Of a stretch of 64,000 nucleotides of DNA, positions 1 to 11,592 are shown in pieces. The notes below the pieces were generated by a model. The model ran no database searches. It was not told the DNA's origin and saw nothing but the letters and a program-made list of their open reading frames with translations. Origin of the DNA: Liolophura sinensis (Eukaryota; Mollusca; Polyplacophora; Chitonida; Chitonidae); the NCBI RefSeq assembly GCF_032854445.1, contig NC_088301.1, positions 1,552,001 to 1,616,000 on the forward strand. The letters are read 5' to 3'. The first letter of the stretch is position 1. Each line of letters opens with the position of its first letter. The translations under genes and the position numbers were made by a program.

Positions 1-185
1 AATGATCCACTAATTTGACGGCGACTGGGTCGATTGGTGTAGGAAACCTGTCAGAGCACGGTGAAAACCACCGCCTTTGACCAGGTACCTGGCAAATCTC
101 CTGACGCAAAACTGCAGCCGAATCTTGATTTGAACTTGTGACCTAATCACTAATGGGCTCATGCATCGCTGCACCGCGGGGAGCG
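1..185 (-). mobile_element. tRNA-derived SINE, 3' end cut off by the window edge
   Basis: Read on the minus strand, the segment starts near 185 with a tRNA-like head. A pol III B-box-like GTTCAAATC lies at 127-135 (complement). A body follows with the GGTTTCCTACACCAAT element (complement of about 22-50), which resembles the GGTTTCCTCC(CA)CC part of other SINEs in this window. This family differs from the 13.1-kb SINE in its central portion. The call rests on the B box and the shared body; the 3' tail is outside the window. Confidence 0.55.
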
Positions 186-1431
186 TGACTTTTTTTTTTA
201 GTGCGCCAACGAGAACCCATCCAGATGAGGGTCAAACTTCTAATTTGCCAAATTAACTCTCCAAACTGTTCAGAAACTCTGCGATGCGTTATATCCCAGG
301 GTATCTGTTAATATCATTCCCAGGAACCAATAACTCAATAAAGCGACTTGGTGCCACTTGCCTGGCCTTCTGTCGACACATTGTATCCAGTTGTGTATAG
401 AAAAAACGTAGAGAAGACGAAAAAAAGCTTTTTGTGGTAACAGACAGACAGACAGGCCAACACACCACATTCCATAGTCTGCATATACGTGGGATGATAT
501 GAGACGTATGCAATCCAACTGACGACGTAGAAATCACTATGGATATCTGAAGGATCTCGGCATATGGTTGTACGAAGTCCTTGTCGGCGCCACGCCGTAC
601 TAATCCAGGCTATTGTCTCTCTCCCTTCATAGTTCCTATAATGGCCCTCTAGTGAGTCATTCGCCTCAGGGGTACGGCGCTAAAAACACACAACGTTACA
701 CAAGGAATTATCGTGACTAAATAGTTTCTGGTACTGAAAACGTTGGGAGCATGAAGGATAGAGCACACTGTTTGCCAGAATTCGAACGCTGGTATGATAT
801 CGCCTGTATAATCCTGTGCACGAATATTTGTCAAAGGCAATTCAACAAAATGTCAAATGTTTGACTTACACATGACATATGTAATCTATATTTAAGATGA
901 TACGTTAAATATCACACCGTATCATGTGTGACAGCACAGCATTTTTAGTAATTGTAGACCAGTGGCGTCTAATAAACTGCATGTAATATCACTACAATAA
1001 TTCATTTTTTAATCATTTGCAAGAACAGTTAGATCAAAACCCTACCTGAGGTATAAATTTGGGAGATGGGATTGCACCGGTTACACGTGACCATCTGTCA
1101 ACAATCACACTATCGTTATTGCTCTTGTTTTACTCTCTATGCAATAGTATTTTATGTTATATTATATATAAAAACTTGAGCGGCAGAATACTCGGTGCGA
1201 GGTTGAACCTCCACCCCTAGCGGTTAAAAGGCGTGCAACTTTTATGCACTTCCTGCTCACCATCAAGCAACATTAAGGTGAAGGATGTACTCTTACTAAT
1301 AAGCAGGCCATAACCTTTATGTGTGTCCCTTCTTTATAATTAAAATAATTAAAGACATATAGCACCGAGAAAAAAATCCAGATCAGCTACGACAGTGCGA
1401 GAACTGCTAAATGGTCACACGTAACCGGCCC
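186..1431. other. No gene recognised
   Basis: Only short, overlapping open frames with no domain signal and no convincing splice signals. A short poly-T run occurs at about 190. I see no interpretable feature. Confidence 0.5.
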
Positions 1432-1610
1432 ACCAGCAGCTACCAGCCATCGGGGATGCTTTGTTTACCAGCAGGGACGAGTCCTCGGGGATGCTTTGTG
1501 CACCAGCAGGTACCAGGCATTGGGAAGCTTTGTCAACCAGCAGAGACAAGACCTCTGGGGAGCTTTGTCAAGCAGCATGGACCAGGTCTGGGGGATGCTT
1601 TATCCACCAG
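1432..1610. repeat. 35-bp minisatellite (VNTR), about 5 copies
   Basis: ACCAGCAG-like starts recur at 1432, 1467, 1502, 1536, about 1570 and 1606. Each is followed by a variable middle and then GGGGATGCTTTGT or a variant. The period is 34-36 bp, so the reading frame shifts from unit to unit. The two open frames that cross it are therefore unlikely to be genes. Confidence 0.85.
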
Positions 1611-1759
1611 AACATTCCTAGTTTATGGTTTAAAAAATCCACGGAATGCTTAGATAGGCCTACAGAGAATCGCACTGTTGACAGAATTTCAAGATTTGGA
1701 CTTTCCCCTCCAGCTTACCGTAATATATTCCATGAAGTCAATTGGTATCGCCTATATAT

Positions 1760-2371
1760 CGGGTGGGCATAAAAAAAATGGGCCGTACTTTGATGCTGCA
1801 TAGCTCCATTATCCTTTGTTCAAACCCTTTCACACTTTAGAAATTCAAATGGCATGATTTTGTTAATATGCTGATCAGTTTTCAAGTTCATAGCATGCGT
1901 AGCCTGTACACAGGGTTACAATGAAAACATAGCTTCAAAAACGCACGTTCCGGTGACCCACAATGCATCACCTGTCAGGGACTTATGAGGGTAGCACAGA
2001 AAAATTCACTGAGGATGAACTAAAAGGAAGCATCAAGAACTGCTGGAAAAAATCACTCTTAAGGAGATTCGGGACTCAATAAGTTCATGAAAGAAACGTT
2101 TGGGTGCCGTCTACCGAGAAGATGAAGGACCAATTGATCACCTTTTCAAGTAAAATAAGGTAGAGCATCATTCTGAAATGTCTGGAACACTCGTTTTTGA
2201 CTCTATTTTTATTTTGGTCCTATGAACGGAAATCTTAAAGGATGAAATTGAAATTTGGTCTGTATACTAAGAACATAATGGCTTTTGAGTGTGTAAATTT
2301 TTAGAAGCTGACGTAAGATGGTTCCGTAGATATTGAGTGTCAAAGTACAGCTCATTTTTTAAGCCCACCCG
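1760..2371. mobile_element. Non-autonomous DNA transposon with ~32-bp terminal inverted repeats
   Basis: The left end (1760-1792) begins CGGGTGGGCATAAAAAA and ends GTACTTTG. The right end (2341-2371) is its near-exact reverse complement, starting CAAAGTAC and ending AAGCCCACCCG, with a 2-nt length difference and a few mismatches. Both ends are flanked directly by ATATAT, a possible 6-bp target-site duplication, although the flank is low-complexity. The 550-bp interior has no long open frame, so the element would depend on a transposase supplied elsewhere. The superfamily cannot be assigned from the termini alone. Confidence 0.75.
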
Positions 2372-3845
2372 ATATATTTATTTAACACCGAATAGAGTGC
2401 GTATGTACCAACTAGAAAATGGCCAACAGACTTATATGTAGCGTATAGCATGTGTAGCTAGGTTTACATCAGTTAATACTACAGACCGTGGACAATATTT
2501 GTCCATCACATGCAATGGAACGCACCTGGGAGCTGCATTATAGGTAGTACAGTACGTTACTGATGTGTTAGGGGCTTTCCGCTTAAGGGGGTCAGTTACA
2601 TTTGTCAGGTTGTCGTGGATTTAACCGCCTCTCTGGCCTTTTATCCTGAATTAATATGCGCAATGGCTAGCCGTGGGGTCAGGTTGGCGGGAAACAGGCA
2701 TCAATCACTGGCTGATAATTCCTATGTACGCAGTCTCTTAGTCAATTATGGTATTTGAGTATACTTGTCTAGGGGCCAAATTCTGGGGTCCATTGGTAAA
2801 CTCTTGTGTACCGTACCTATACATGTATACACACTCACTGTGTTGAGGTTAGGTATCATTATAAAGTTGGCCTGTTGGCCCGGGGTTGTTTGGACGACAG
2901 TTTAGCACACATCATACGGTCGCGGATAATTGTCGTGATGAATCACAACTGAGGCCACATGGCATGTAATTAACTCTGGAAGGCACAAGCGAGGCGTATC
3001 TACCATATACTGTACAAAAGTGCAACGCAATGGTCCCAGTGTAGTCAATGTACCCCGGGCAACCGGTATATAATGCTACATACACCACGCAGTGTTGACT
3101 GTGATATCACCTCATCCAAATACACATAGAAAATAAAAAGTGATGCCCAAAATCTCGAACTTTGGCTCATATTTTCTTCCATGAAAAAGAGTACGTTATT
3201 GCATCTCACTATCCATCAACGCACATGCTGTAGGTGAATATGCATGCTGGTTTTAACTAAGTTGATTATAACGGTATTAAAACTGTTTTCACTTCTTTGA
3301 TTTTAATGTAAATCTTAAACCCGACAGTGCCCATTTCCAAAACAACCTGCAAAAGCAGCAATTCCCACTGGAATGTATACGAAGTTATTTTATAAATAGT
3401 AAATCCATGTGGCTACGTGTAAGAAAGAAGAAGCCGTCACGCTGTTTTCAATGTTTCAGGGAGGACAGCCCATATATTCTATAGGCATATATTACATGCA
3501 GATCAAACTTCAGCTCGTATATGTAGTTTAACATTTGAATAATTTCCAGGTCGAATACTAATATAGGTGATTGTTCGGTGGCCTAATGGGTCATACCAAA
3601 GACTTTAAAAATGGCAGTTTTGCTGCTGCCTCGCTTGACGCTCAGCACTGAGAGGATAGAGCAAGGAAACAGGACTGGTTAATATCATTCCCAGTAACCG
3701 GTGTCAGTATAATATGACTGGATAAGGTTTCGGTATGATGCATCTGTGACGACAGCAAGTAGTAGTATACTGCGTAAAAAGTGTCATATTGCGGAGGAGG
3801 GGCAATCCCCTAGGTATACTATGCGTCGTTGAGTCCGCTCTCTGT
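2372..3845. other. No gene recognised
   Basis: Mixed-composition sequence without a long open frame, recognisable repeat or splice-framed exon. I see nothing specific in it. Confidence 0.5.
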
Positions 3846-4095
3846 ATAGCATAGTTTAGTATACCATAGTATACTGCAGTGCAGTGCAGTGCAGTGCAGT
3901 GCAGTCTAGTCTAGTCTAGTCTAGTCTAGTCTAGTCTAGTCTAGTCTAGTCTAGTCTAGTCTAGTCTAATCCTGTCTTGTCTTGTCTTGTCTAGTATGGT
4001 ATAGAAGAGTCGAGTACAGTAGAGTGTAGTAGAGTAGAGTGTAGTAAGGCATAGTAGAGTAGAGTAGAGTAGAGTAGAGTAGAGTAGAGTAGTGT
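3846..4095. repeat. Pentanucleotide satellite of changing units (xxxGT register)
   Basis: A continuous 5-bp register runs through the tract. It starts with ATAGT/TTAGT-type units, then six GCAGT (3876-3905), twelve CTAGT (3906-3965), a few CTTGT, and finally AGAGT/GTAGT units to about 4095. Nearly every unit ends in GT although the first three bases change in blocks. The minus-strand open frames over it are repeat artefacts. Confidence 0.9.
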
Positions 4096-5225
4096 GTACT
4101 GTCTGGTCGGCATGTGGAGTTGAGTGTTGAGCTCGGATTTCGTTCACGCCCGCGCTGCGTCCTACAATGGGAGGCAGCTGAGACCAATGAGTGGCGGGTG
4201 AGCGAAGAGTAGGCTTGTAAAGTAGGGTTGAGCAGCTCTGTTGCGACAAAACTGACCAATGGGCGACGAGCAGATCAAGAAACGCAGATGCTGGGGTAAA
4301 AGCATTGCGCACTCGGTGTTTGCGAGCGAATTTCGTGGGCGTCAGCGTTGACGGGATAAATAGAGGGTTGGGAGATAGGGGGTATCGTGCCGCTACAGTT
4401 AAACCCGTGTGATTTTCTCCGATTCACCGTTGGATGGTGACAAAAGGAAGGGAGCACCCCCATCACAGTAGTGGATGTGTCCAAGCGCTTTTTTGCTTGA
4501 GCAGCGTGAACAAAACGGTTTAAAAAATGCTAGCGGATGGCATCTCTCGTCAAAACAAATCATGGCCCACAAATGTGCTCAATGCTAGCGCGAGATAATT
4601 TAGTGCGACATTAACGCCAAGTACTCGGAGCGTATAACGCAGGAGAGTCCTTGGAGGGACTTACCGAACGTGCGCCGGGACATTTTCCAGACGGGACAAC
4701 TGGCTCGGGCATCAGCTAACGGACACCACCACGGCCACCTTGCGTGCCGTTCACGTGCCATTCATGTGCCTGAACGTTTGTCCGACTGCCGGACTGGATC
4801 CGGTACTGGCAGACGCACGGGAAAAAGAGCGAATTTACACATGTGAAACGTCTCAGAAGACGTTCTACTAGTTGTAGGATTGGCAAGTGCATCGACGTGC
4901 TCAACACGCAAGGGTAAGTCACACACAGCGTATCGTTAAGATAGCTTTTGTCTTACGCGAGAACTAGTCCTTTGAGATGGGTGTTTCTGGGAACGCCGAA
5001 CGGTTCAACACTGGGCCAGACCCCTCAGGGCTTTACCGCTCGGCTACGCCGCGATGCCCAAGTCTTGTGCGGACATATCGCCAAAGGACCGATCCTTCGG
5101 ACTTCTTCTGTTTATTCTTTTTTAAATTTGTCCGTGTTGTCGCCGCCGACAAGGTGTGTATACCCGAGACCCACCCGCGCGCGCACTACAGGTGAATCCC
5201 CACTCGCCGTGTACTACATTTTATG
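4096..5225. other. No gene recognised; short open frames only
   Basis: GC content is higher than in the right half of the window. Open frames of 60-100 codons occur on both strands but overlap each other and show no family resemblance. At 4830-4862 there is a C2H2-like half motif (YTCETSQKTF), too weak to call. Confidence 0.4.
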
Positions 5226-5460
5226 CCGGGCTCGTCTCGCGCAGTAGGTAAAACCTCCCACCTCAATACCACTTTGGGTGGCATACACGTCTTGCAGCAG
5301 GACAACAGCCCGTAGTTCCGCCGGGAAAAATTGCGTTGGGCTCGTCTCGCGCAGTAGGTAAAAACCTCCTAACTTCTGCTCGCTGGACTTTCTCCAGCGT
5401 GGTATGCACTCCCTACAACAGCAGGACAAGAACCCGTACATCTTCTGCCGGACGAAACGT
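5226..5460. repeat. Diverged ~110-bp tandem repeat, two units plus a partial
   Basis: GGGCTCGTCTCGCGCAGTAG followed by GTAAAA occurs at about 5228 and again at 5338. Both units later contain an AGCAGGACAA...CCCGTA...GCCGG block. A third weak echo of the last part (ACAACAACCCACACTTCTGC) lies near 5727. No coding function is evident. Confidence 0.7.
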
Positions 5461-5870
5461 GTTCTTGGTGCATGTGCACACCGTAGCCACCATCACCACG
5501 CCATGCTCACACGTCTTCTCACTATGTCACTCAAACAGCACAACGGTCAGCAACGCTCCCTCACAGAGTCCATCGTCTAGGCCAAGTCTGACGTAAGAGT
5601 GCGCCTTTCACAGCAGATGTGAAAATCCCAACTCCTGCCTGCAAAATGTTTGCCTTGTGTCGGGATCACCTCGTGCTCCAGATCAGACATTGAAATGTCA
5701 ACAGGACTTACGTAAACCCTGCCCTGACAACAACCCACACTTCTGCCGGGCAAAATCGGGTTCTTCCGTGCGTACGGCTGCTTACCGTAACGCTGCCTAG
5801 AGGGCTGAGGTGCTATTCTTGATGCCAGACACCGGACATCCCACGGGGGATCTCACGTGTTTCCAACACA
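5461..5870. other. No gene recognised
   Basis: GC-rich spacer between two tandem repeat blocks, containing the weak third echo of the 110-bp repeat near 5727. Confidence 0.4.
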
Positions 5871-6375
5871 GCCCGGGACATCACCCCTCACGCACGCTCC
5901 CGGGTCTGGCATTCTCCGCCCCATGCCTCTTGCCACGCCACACCAGCATTCTTGCCCCTGCTATAAACAGATCCGGCAAAGTGGCTGCCTGACCCGTAAG
6001 ACACTATCATAAACTTCATCGACGAACCCCACGGACGCTGCGGTGGTGTTTTCAACAAGTCCAAGGGCATCACCCTTCACGCACGGCCTTAGGTTTCGCA
6101 CTCTCCACCCGATGTTTCTTGTCACGCCACACCAACTTATTCCCCCAGCTATAGACAGATCCGGCAAAGTGGCGACCTTGTCCGTTAGACAAAATCAATA
6201 ACTTCATCGGCGAGCCTATGGACCTTAAGTTTGTGGCTTGCACTGCTCGCGGGGTGTCACACCCCCGCACCTTACCTCCAACGGACCCAGGGGCATCACC
6301 CTTTACGCGCGGCCCCGGGTTTGGCATTCACTGTCCAATACTTCTTACCACTCCACACTCACATAGTTCCCAGCT
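5871..6375. repeat. Diverged tandem repeat of ~190-225 bp, three units
   Basis: The block GGCATCACCC(C/T)TCACGC recurs with CATCACC at 5879, 6068 and 6294 (spacings 189 and 226). Units share a following CGGGTYTGGCATTC-like segment, a CACGCCACACCA segment, and (in the first two) ACAGATCCGGCAAAGTGGC followed by ACTTCATCG. Overlapping minus-strand frames of 60-85 codons cover parts of all three units. The units differ in length by non-multiples of three, so one continuous coding sequence is unlikely. Confidence 0.75.
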
Positions 6376-7770
6376 ATGTACACAGTGGTATACTAAATAT
6401 AGTATAGTATAGGAGTACCGGTCGTGTCGTATCGACATTACACAAACGCCCACGCTAAATTCTCCACGTAGAACCGCAACACTAAATACAGAGAAAAAAT
6501 CTAATGGTTAATATATATAAACATGTGCCAGTAAGCTCGCCGGACGAAGTTACTGTGGCATCAACGTCGAGTATATGGAGAGTGCTGGTAGAGGGGTGAG
6601 TTTGCTGCATGTGCCAATAAGAATAAAATACAAGAAAAACGGCGCTGTTTATATATCGGAAGTATAGCACCAGTGAGACGCGCAGTAGCGACATGACACA
6701 AACGCCAACGGGCGATAAACTGGTTGTACACAACATCAGCCTCGTCAACACAAGTCAACACAGGTCTGAATCTTGTAGAAAAAAAGGGTTGGGAGAAAAG
6801 GGGAATCATTATTATTATTATTATTCCCCATTATTAGTAGTACAATGTCCAGACACAGTAGAAGGGCTCGTTACCAAAAGGTCTGTTGTGACGCTTCAAA
6901 TGCACCACACAATAACCACAAATTCCCGTGTGGAGGCATGGTAGCAGGCATCTATCAGACGGCCCAATGACATATGTGACGGTCTCTTGTGGGAATCAGT
7001 CCATACCCTGTTTTCCTAGTTGTGACTGGTGCTGTAACACCACCCACGGTGGGTGCCCCTGGCACTAGGTAAGCATAGTCCACCACCGCTGCTGCTAGTC
7101 CGTCTCGGGGTGGTTAAACCATTAATGCCGCCGGGATCATAAACCACTCCACATTGTTGGGTCGCTGTCGTATTTGGACTTCTCTCATCTCCTACCATGG
7201 CCTGCTGTGTGCTCAGCTCCAATTCATCCCGTATGGGTCCAACAGGTGGGGTAGTTCATTATCTCCTGCTGGTTGCTATCCTGACGGTGCAGTGATTTGT
7301 CCCTCTTCTCGTCTCGGCAAATCATCAACCCGCGGAGGGGTGCAAGGCGTCTCTGGAGAGTCTGGCAACGCTATCATTGTTCTCCAACGTTCGTTTGGTG
7401 GGGTAGGCGGTATGAATACCATTTCCTGGTCTGCCTACCTATTAAATTCACTGTCTCGCTCGTCACTGCTCATCGTCCCCCCTGTCTCTCATGATCGGTC
7501 CTGAAGACCGCGTATTCTCCATTGTTATATCCTTACTGGGGTATAAATATATATAGATGTATAAATATATTTATATTCGTTACGTCTCCAGTGTCCAATA
7601 GTATTATTGTTATCCATTCACTGGACCTCTACAACTACCAACTCAGCGATCTCGGAGTCATGGTCGAGTACCTGAACGTTATCTGTGAAGACCAGCCCAC
7701 AGCGTACAGCGTCAACTATAGCTTCGGTTACATCCTACGCCACAAGATGGTACAGGGGCACTAATAACTC
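6376..7770. other. No gene recognised; short (ATT)n at 6808-6826
   Basis: Short frames on both strands without recognisable domains, including a 116-codon plus-strand frame at 7154-7504. The stretch lies just upstream of the polymerase pseudogene and could include further decayed parts of that element, but I cannot identify any. Confidence 0.35.
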
Positions 7771-7779
7771 CCGGGTACT

Positions 7780-10720
7780 TGACTCTCCATACCACGTGGA
7801 GAGTCGGGCTAACATGTCTAGACTCCTCACCCATCTCGCCAGCACAGACACACTCACCTGGGCGCAGAAACAACGCCCCGACACGAAATGGACGGTAGAT
7901 CTCTTGTCTAACGTGTTGTTTTTTGTTCACAATCTACCCGATCAGCCCATCGGTGAGGGTTGGGTAACGTTGCCACTATACCCGCAGGATAGCAAGGAAA
8001 TACACATGCTAGCGAAATTAGTCATGGACGTTATAAGGACTGTTTGTGTTTATTTCGGTTTTTGAACGTTTATCTGGACAAGGCCAACACCAAGACTGCG
8101 AGAACAAGGCTCGACCTCACCACCGAATATATCTGGAGGCGGCAGAAATTGAGCCCAGGCATTTCCGCTGTGTGCCTGTCAGTGCGCTGGACACGGTCGA
8201 GAGCCCATCGACTCATCAATCTCAGTCCAGAGCGTTATGCTTCCACCATGCGGTTGGACCTTCACGATCAGCATTTCAGCCACGTCAAGGACCTGACTCG
8301 TTACGCTCAATTCTACACGTGTAAAGTGTGCCATAAGACGTTTCGTAATGCGTATCATTTACGACGGCAGGAGGGGTACTGCCACAATTCACCGCAAGTA
8401 CCCGGGTTGTGTATTCCGCAATCAACCCACTATTTTTGAAGTGTTGGCGGACATAGACATTTACTTCCGGGAAGACTACGATAGAATGTTCCCCTTACCG
8501 AGCGTGTTATGACTTTTTCGAAGCTTACCTGGCCCCAGTGGACGAAGCGACTATCGGCTCAACGGAACGGACGTCCCAACACATTCCAATGAGTGTCAGC
8601 GTGAACTCCAACGTGCCCGACCACGACCAACCCGTGGGCTTCATCTCTACCGGTGATCCCCAAGCTCTCGTCCAACGTATGATGACTTACCTCAATGCCA
8701 TCAGCGAGGTCAGTAGAGGTCTCACAGAACGTTACACCTACATCTTGGAATAGTTAAAAGAGCGCATCAATCCCAACGACACCAAACAGTCTTACACTCG
8801 ACGGGTGCGAGACAAATTCGTCCTTGGCTTCAAGTACGACCTGAACTTGATCAAGCAACAGCTTTACCCCTACCTGGTCAAGTCCGGTGATTTGGAGTGT
8901 GTTATCAAGCGCAACAACAATCACATGTCCCTCAACACGCCGCAGCTGAAATTTCTGGATATTCGAAATTACTTGGCCCCCAAAGCAACATTTGTTACAG
9001 CTACATAGATTCCCTTGCACGGCTGGAGGAAACGGCGCTCCCACCCCGCCACGCTTTCGACACGATCCCACTCACCAACCGTGCTCGGACGCCGAGTACA
9101 AGACGCTGCATGAGACGTGGTCGATGCACAGCATGTGGATCGTAAAAGACTTGCTGCTGTGGTACAACTTGGACGTAATACCCTTCATGGTTGCGGCGGG
9201 AAAGATGGTAGCGTTCTACCAAACCATGCACGTCGACGTGTTCAAAGACTGCATCAACAACCCAGGGCTCACCCTCCTCTACTTGGTTCACGACCTGCGC
9301 TCCGTGTTCACGCTCATCGGTGAGAAAGACATGCACGCCTGCCTGAAGAAAAACGTCGTCGTCAAGCATCATTTTTCATCGTTAGCACGAACGATGCGTG
9401 ACACAGAGAGGTAAGCTCTGTATGCGGATCGTCAGGTCCGATGCTATTACTTTGTACTTGGCCAGTCTTGTCTCAGTCATGCCTGCAGGTCACAACATCC
9501 AATGGCGACGTGACGGGGAGAAGTTCGTTCCCTCCTTCACAGCGACACATCTGGCTGAAAAATGGCTGAACTGGCAGTTGTACCAGCTCAGGGTACCCAT
9601 CCGCCACCGACTCAATCACATGGAGAAACGGATGGGTGATCGTCAACTCCCCGTAGACGGGTTTGCCCACATCGACGGACGTCCCACCGTCTTCCAGTTC
9701 CACGGTTGCTATTACCACCACACGGCTGTAACCTGAATCACCCATGCCAGGGGAAGCTGCGCTACAACGACCGGCGGGGGTTGACCTCCCAAGACTTGCG
9801 CCGGAAAGTAGACGCCAACGACGCCTACATCCGCTCCAAGGGATACCAGTTGGTGTCCATATGAGAGTGCGAGTTCCTTCGCCTGCGGAAAACAAACCCG
9901 ACCTTGCGCGCCTTCCTGCAAGGGTGCGCCTTACCTCCGTCACAGCGACAGCCCAGGATGCAGGCTCAGCTGGTAGAGGCTGTCGTCGAAGATCGGTTGT
10001 TTGGCTTCGTCGAATGCGACATCCATATTCCAAACGATCTCAAACCGGGCTTTGAGCAGTGCCCACCCATATTTAAAAACACCGACGTGAGCCTGGAGGA
10101 CATAGGCCCCCACCATGGCGGAGTTCACAAGGGTCAATGGCATCATCCTCTGTTGGAGGCAAATGCTGATTGGAAGCATGTTCGGCACGAAAATTCTGCT
10201 GGCCACCCCGCTACTACAATGGTAACTCGCTCACGGGCTGGTAGTGGCCCGTGTGTACCAAGTAATAGAGTACACGCCCGAACGAACCTTCCAAACTTTT
10301 GCTGACCCCGCCACTCAAGTCCGGCGACAATGGGACGCTGACTATTTCAAGGCACTCATCGGTGAAACGATCAAGAAATTCCGGCTATGGCAAACCGTGA
10401 CAAACCAAAACCGACACGTGGGTGTGAAATTTTGGCCTGGCGAGACGCGCAAGTTACTGTTGAGTGTACGGTGCCCATACCGTCGACTGGATCAATGACG
10501 ACACCTTCGAAGTGGTCAGCAAGCAAAAGGACCATTCATTACAACCTTCGGTTGCAAACAGTATGTATGGTTTACCAGTACGCCAAAGTCCATATGTTGG
10601 AGCTCTACTACAATTTTATGGCTCAGTTCTTTGACATGTCTGACTGGGAGTACTGTGAGATGGATTCGGACCACGCGTACATGGCCTGGTCTGACCCGGA
10701 GTGGATTACCCATAGCTAAA
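7780..10720 (+). pseudogene. Protein-primed family B DNA polymerase remnant, Polinton/Maverick or adintovirus-like
   Basis: The family copies linear element DNA from a protein primer. Fragments stay in the expected order but change frame at least nine times, with an in-frame stop at 8751. Visible parts: a conserved upstream segment (KWTVDLLSNVLFFV, about 7888); a C2H2-like finger (YTCKVCHKTF, about 8314-8385); Exo I-like YDFFEAYL (8508); Exo II-like KYDLNLIK (about 8832) and FLDIRNYLAP; Exo III-like LLWYNLDVIPF (about 9150); palm motif A region DAITLYL (about 9439); an inserted endonuclease-like VFQFHGCYYH (about 9690); GFVECDIHIP and PPIFKN (10,006-10,080); motif B NSGYGK (10,377-10,394); motif C region EMDSDHAYMA (about 10,660), where the usual DTDS reads DSDH. 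The span is about 980 codons, near the family's roughly 1,100-1,200. No introns are needed to follow it. It cannot make an active enzyme. I found no integrase, packaging ATPase, protease or capsid gene and no long TIRs, so the assignment rests on the polymerase alone. Confidence 0.85.
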
Positions 10721-10859
10721 TAACAGACGCCGTGTAGGGTGAGAAATAACCAACGAATAGACCGGGGATTCAGCGTGACATTTTTTTTTTTTTGCATGTG
10801 AACTTCGACAGTGACAGAAAAGAAATAAGCACAGTGACAGGACACAAGCAGCAGTAGCA

Positions 10860-11141
10860 AAGTTCCCGTGTCAAGTCGTTATCGTCTGCGGGTTTGTCCT
10901 CGACGGTCACGGAGGGCTTGGGCGGGTTGGCTGCCCATATGCTCTATGGCACATCCTGGCGAAGTGAGGGTTTGCCTTCTGGATAGGGGTCTCGTGCAAA
11001 AACTGACGTAGTTGCTGCTTCACGTTCTTTCCCCCCTCCCAAGGCAGGTGGTGCCTTGCGGACAAGCACAGCTCCCTCTTTCAGGTAACGGGCACGGGCT
11101 GCGTCCACGATGGTGATTGCCAGCTCTCGGTCCTGCAGCAA
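10860..11141 (-). pseudogene. Unidentified protein fragment, opposite strand, one in-frame stop
   Basis: On the minus strand one frame reads for about 94 codons from the poly-C/G tract at 11,142, broken by a single TAG at about 10,941-10,943. The part before the stop includes MLQDRELAITIVDAARARY. The part after it is acidic and proline-rich (NPPKPSVTVEDKPADDND). It converges on the 3' end of the polymerase remnant and shares its higher GC content, which suggests a second gene of the same element. I do not recognise the product. An accidental open frame in GC-rich DNA is the alternative. Confidence 0.35.
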
Positions 11142-11162
11142 GGGGGGGGGGGGGGGGGGGGG
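11142..11162. repeat. Poly-G homopolymer, 21 nt
   Basis: An uninterrupted run of 21 G. Such a run can form G-quadruplex structures and is a common place for length errors in sequencing. Confidence 0.95.
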
Positions 11163-11466
11163 AATCTGTCAGTTGTGCCCGGGCGTTTGTTGACGCTTTG
11201 CTCTGCAGCTGTAGGGTAGGGTAGGGTTAGTATAGGTTATTATAGTATACCTAGGGAATTCTCCCGTCTCCTCCTTCTCCTCCTTCTCCGCAGCGCGACA
11301 CGTTTTAGATGCAGTATACTACTGGCGGCATATGGGCTAGTTCTGCCACTAGAAGACACAGTATATGTACACACACCTAATGACTCCTCGTCGTCATGTG
11401 ACTGAAAAATTGTTAAGTATGACATTAACACCCAAGCATACATACCTATACTAACATAGATACAGG

Positions 11467-11592
11467 CAGTCTGCGATGATTTTCCCCCGCGCTCTGCCCG
11501 CTTTCCGCCCACCATAATGCTGGCTGCCGTCGTAGAAGTGAAATATTCTTGAGTACGGCGTGAACACCAATCAAATAAATAAATAAATTTCA
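11467..11592 (+). mobile_element. SINE 3' domain fragment
   Basis: The segment contains GTCTGCGATGATTTTCCCCC, then CCACCATAATGCTGG and the conserved GTGAAATATTCTTGAGTACG. It ends in CACCAATC and an AAATAAATAAATAAA tail. The tRNA-like 5' head is missing, as in many 5'-truncated retroposon copies. Compare the fuller copy at 13.1 kb. Confidence 0.85.

Noticed and set aside
4830-4862. C2H2-like half motif YTCETSQKTF similar to the finger at 8.3 kb
   Set aside because: The second cysteine is missing, there is no histidine pair, and no neighbouring similarity supports it.
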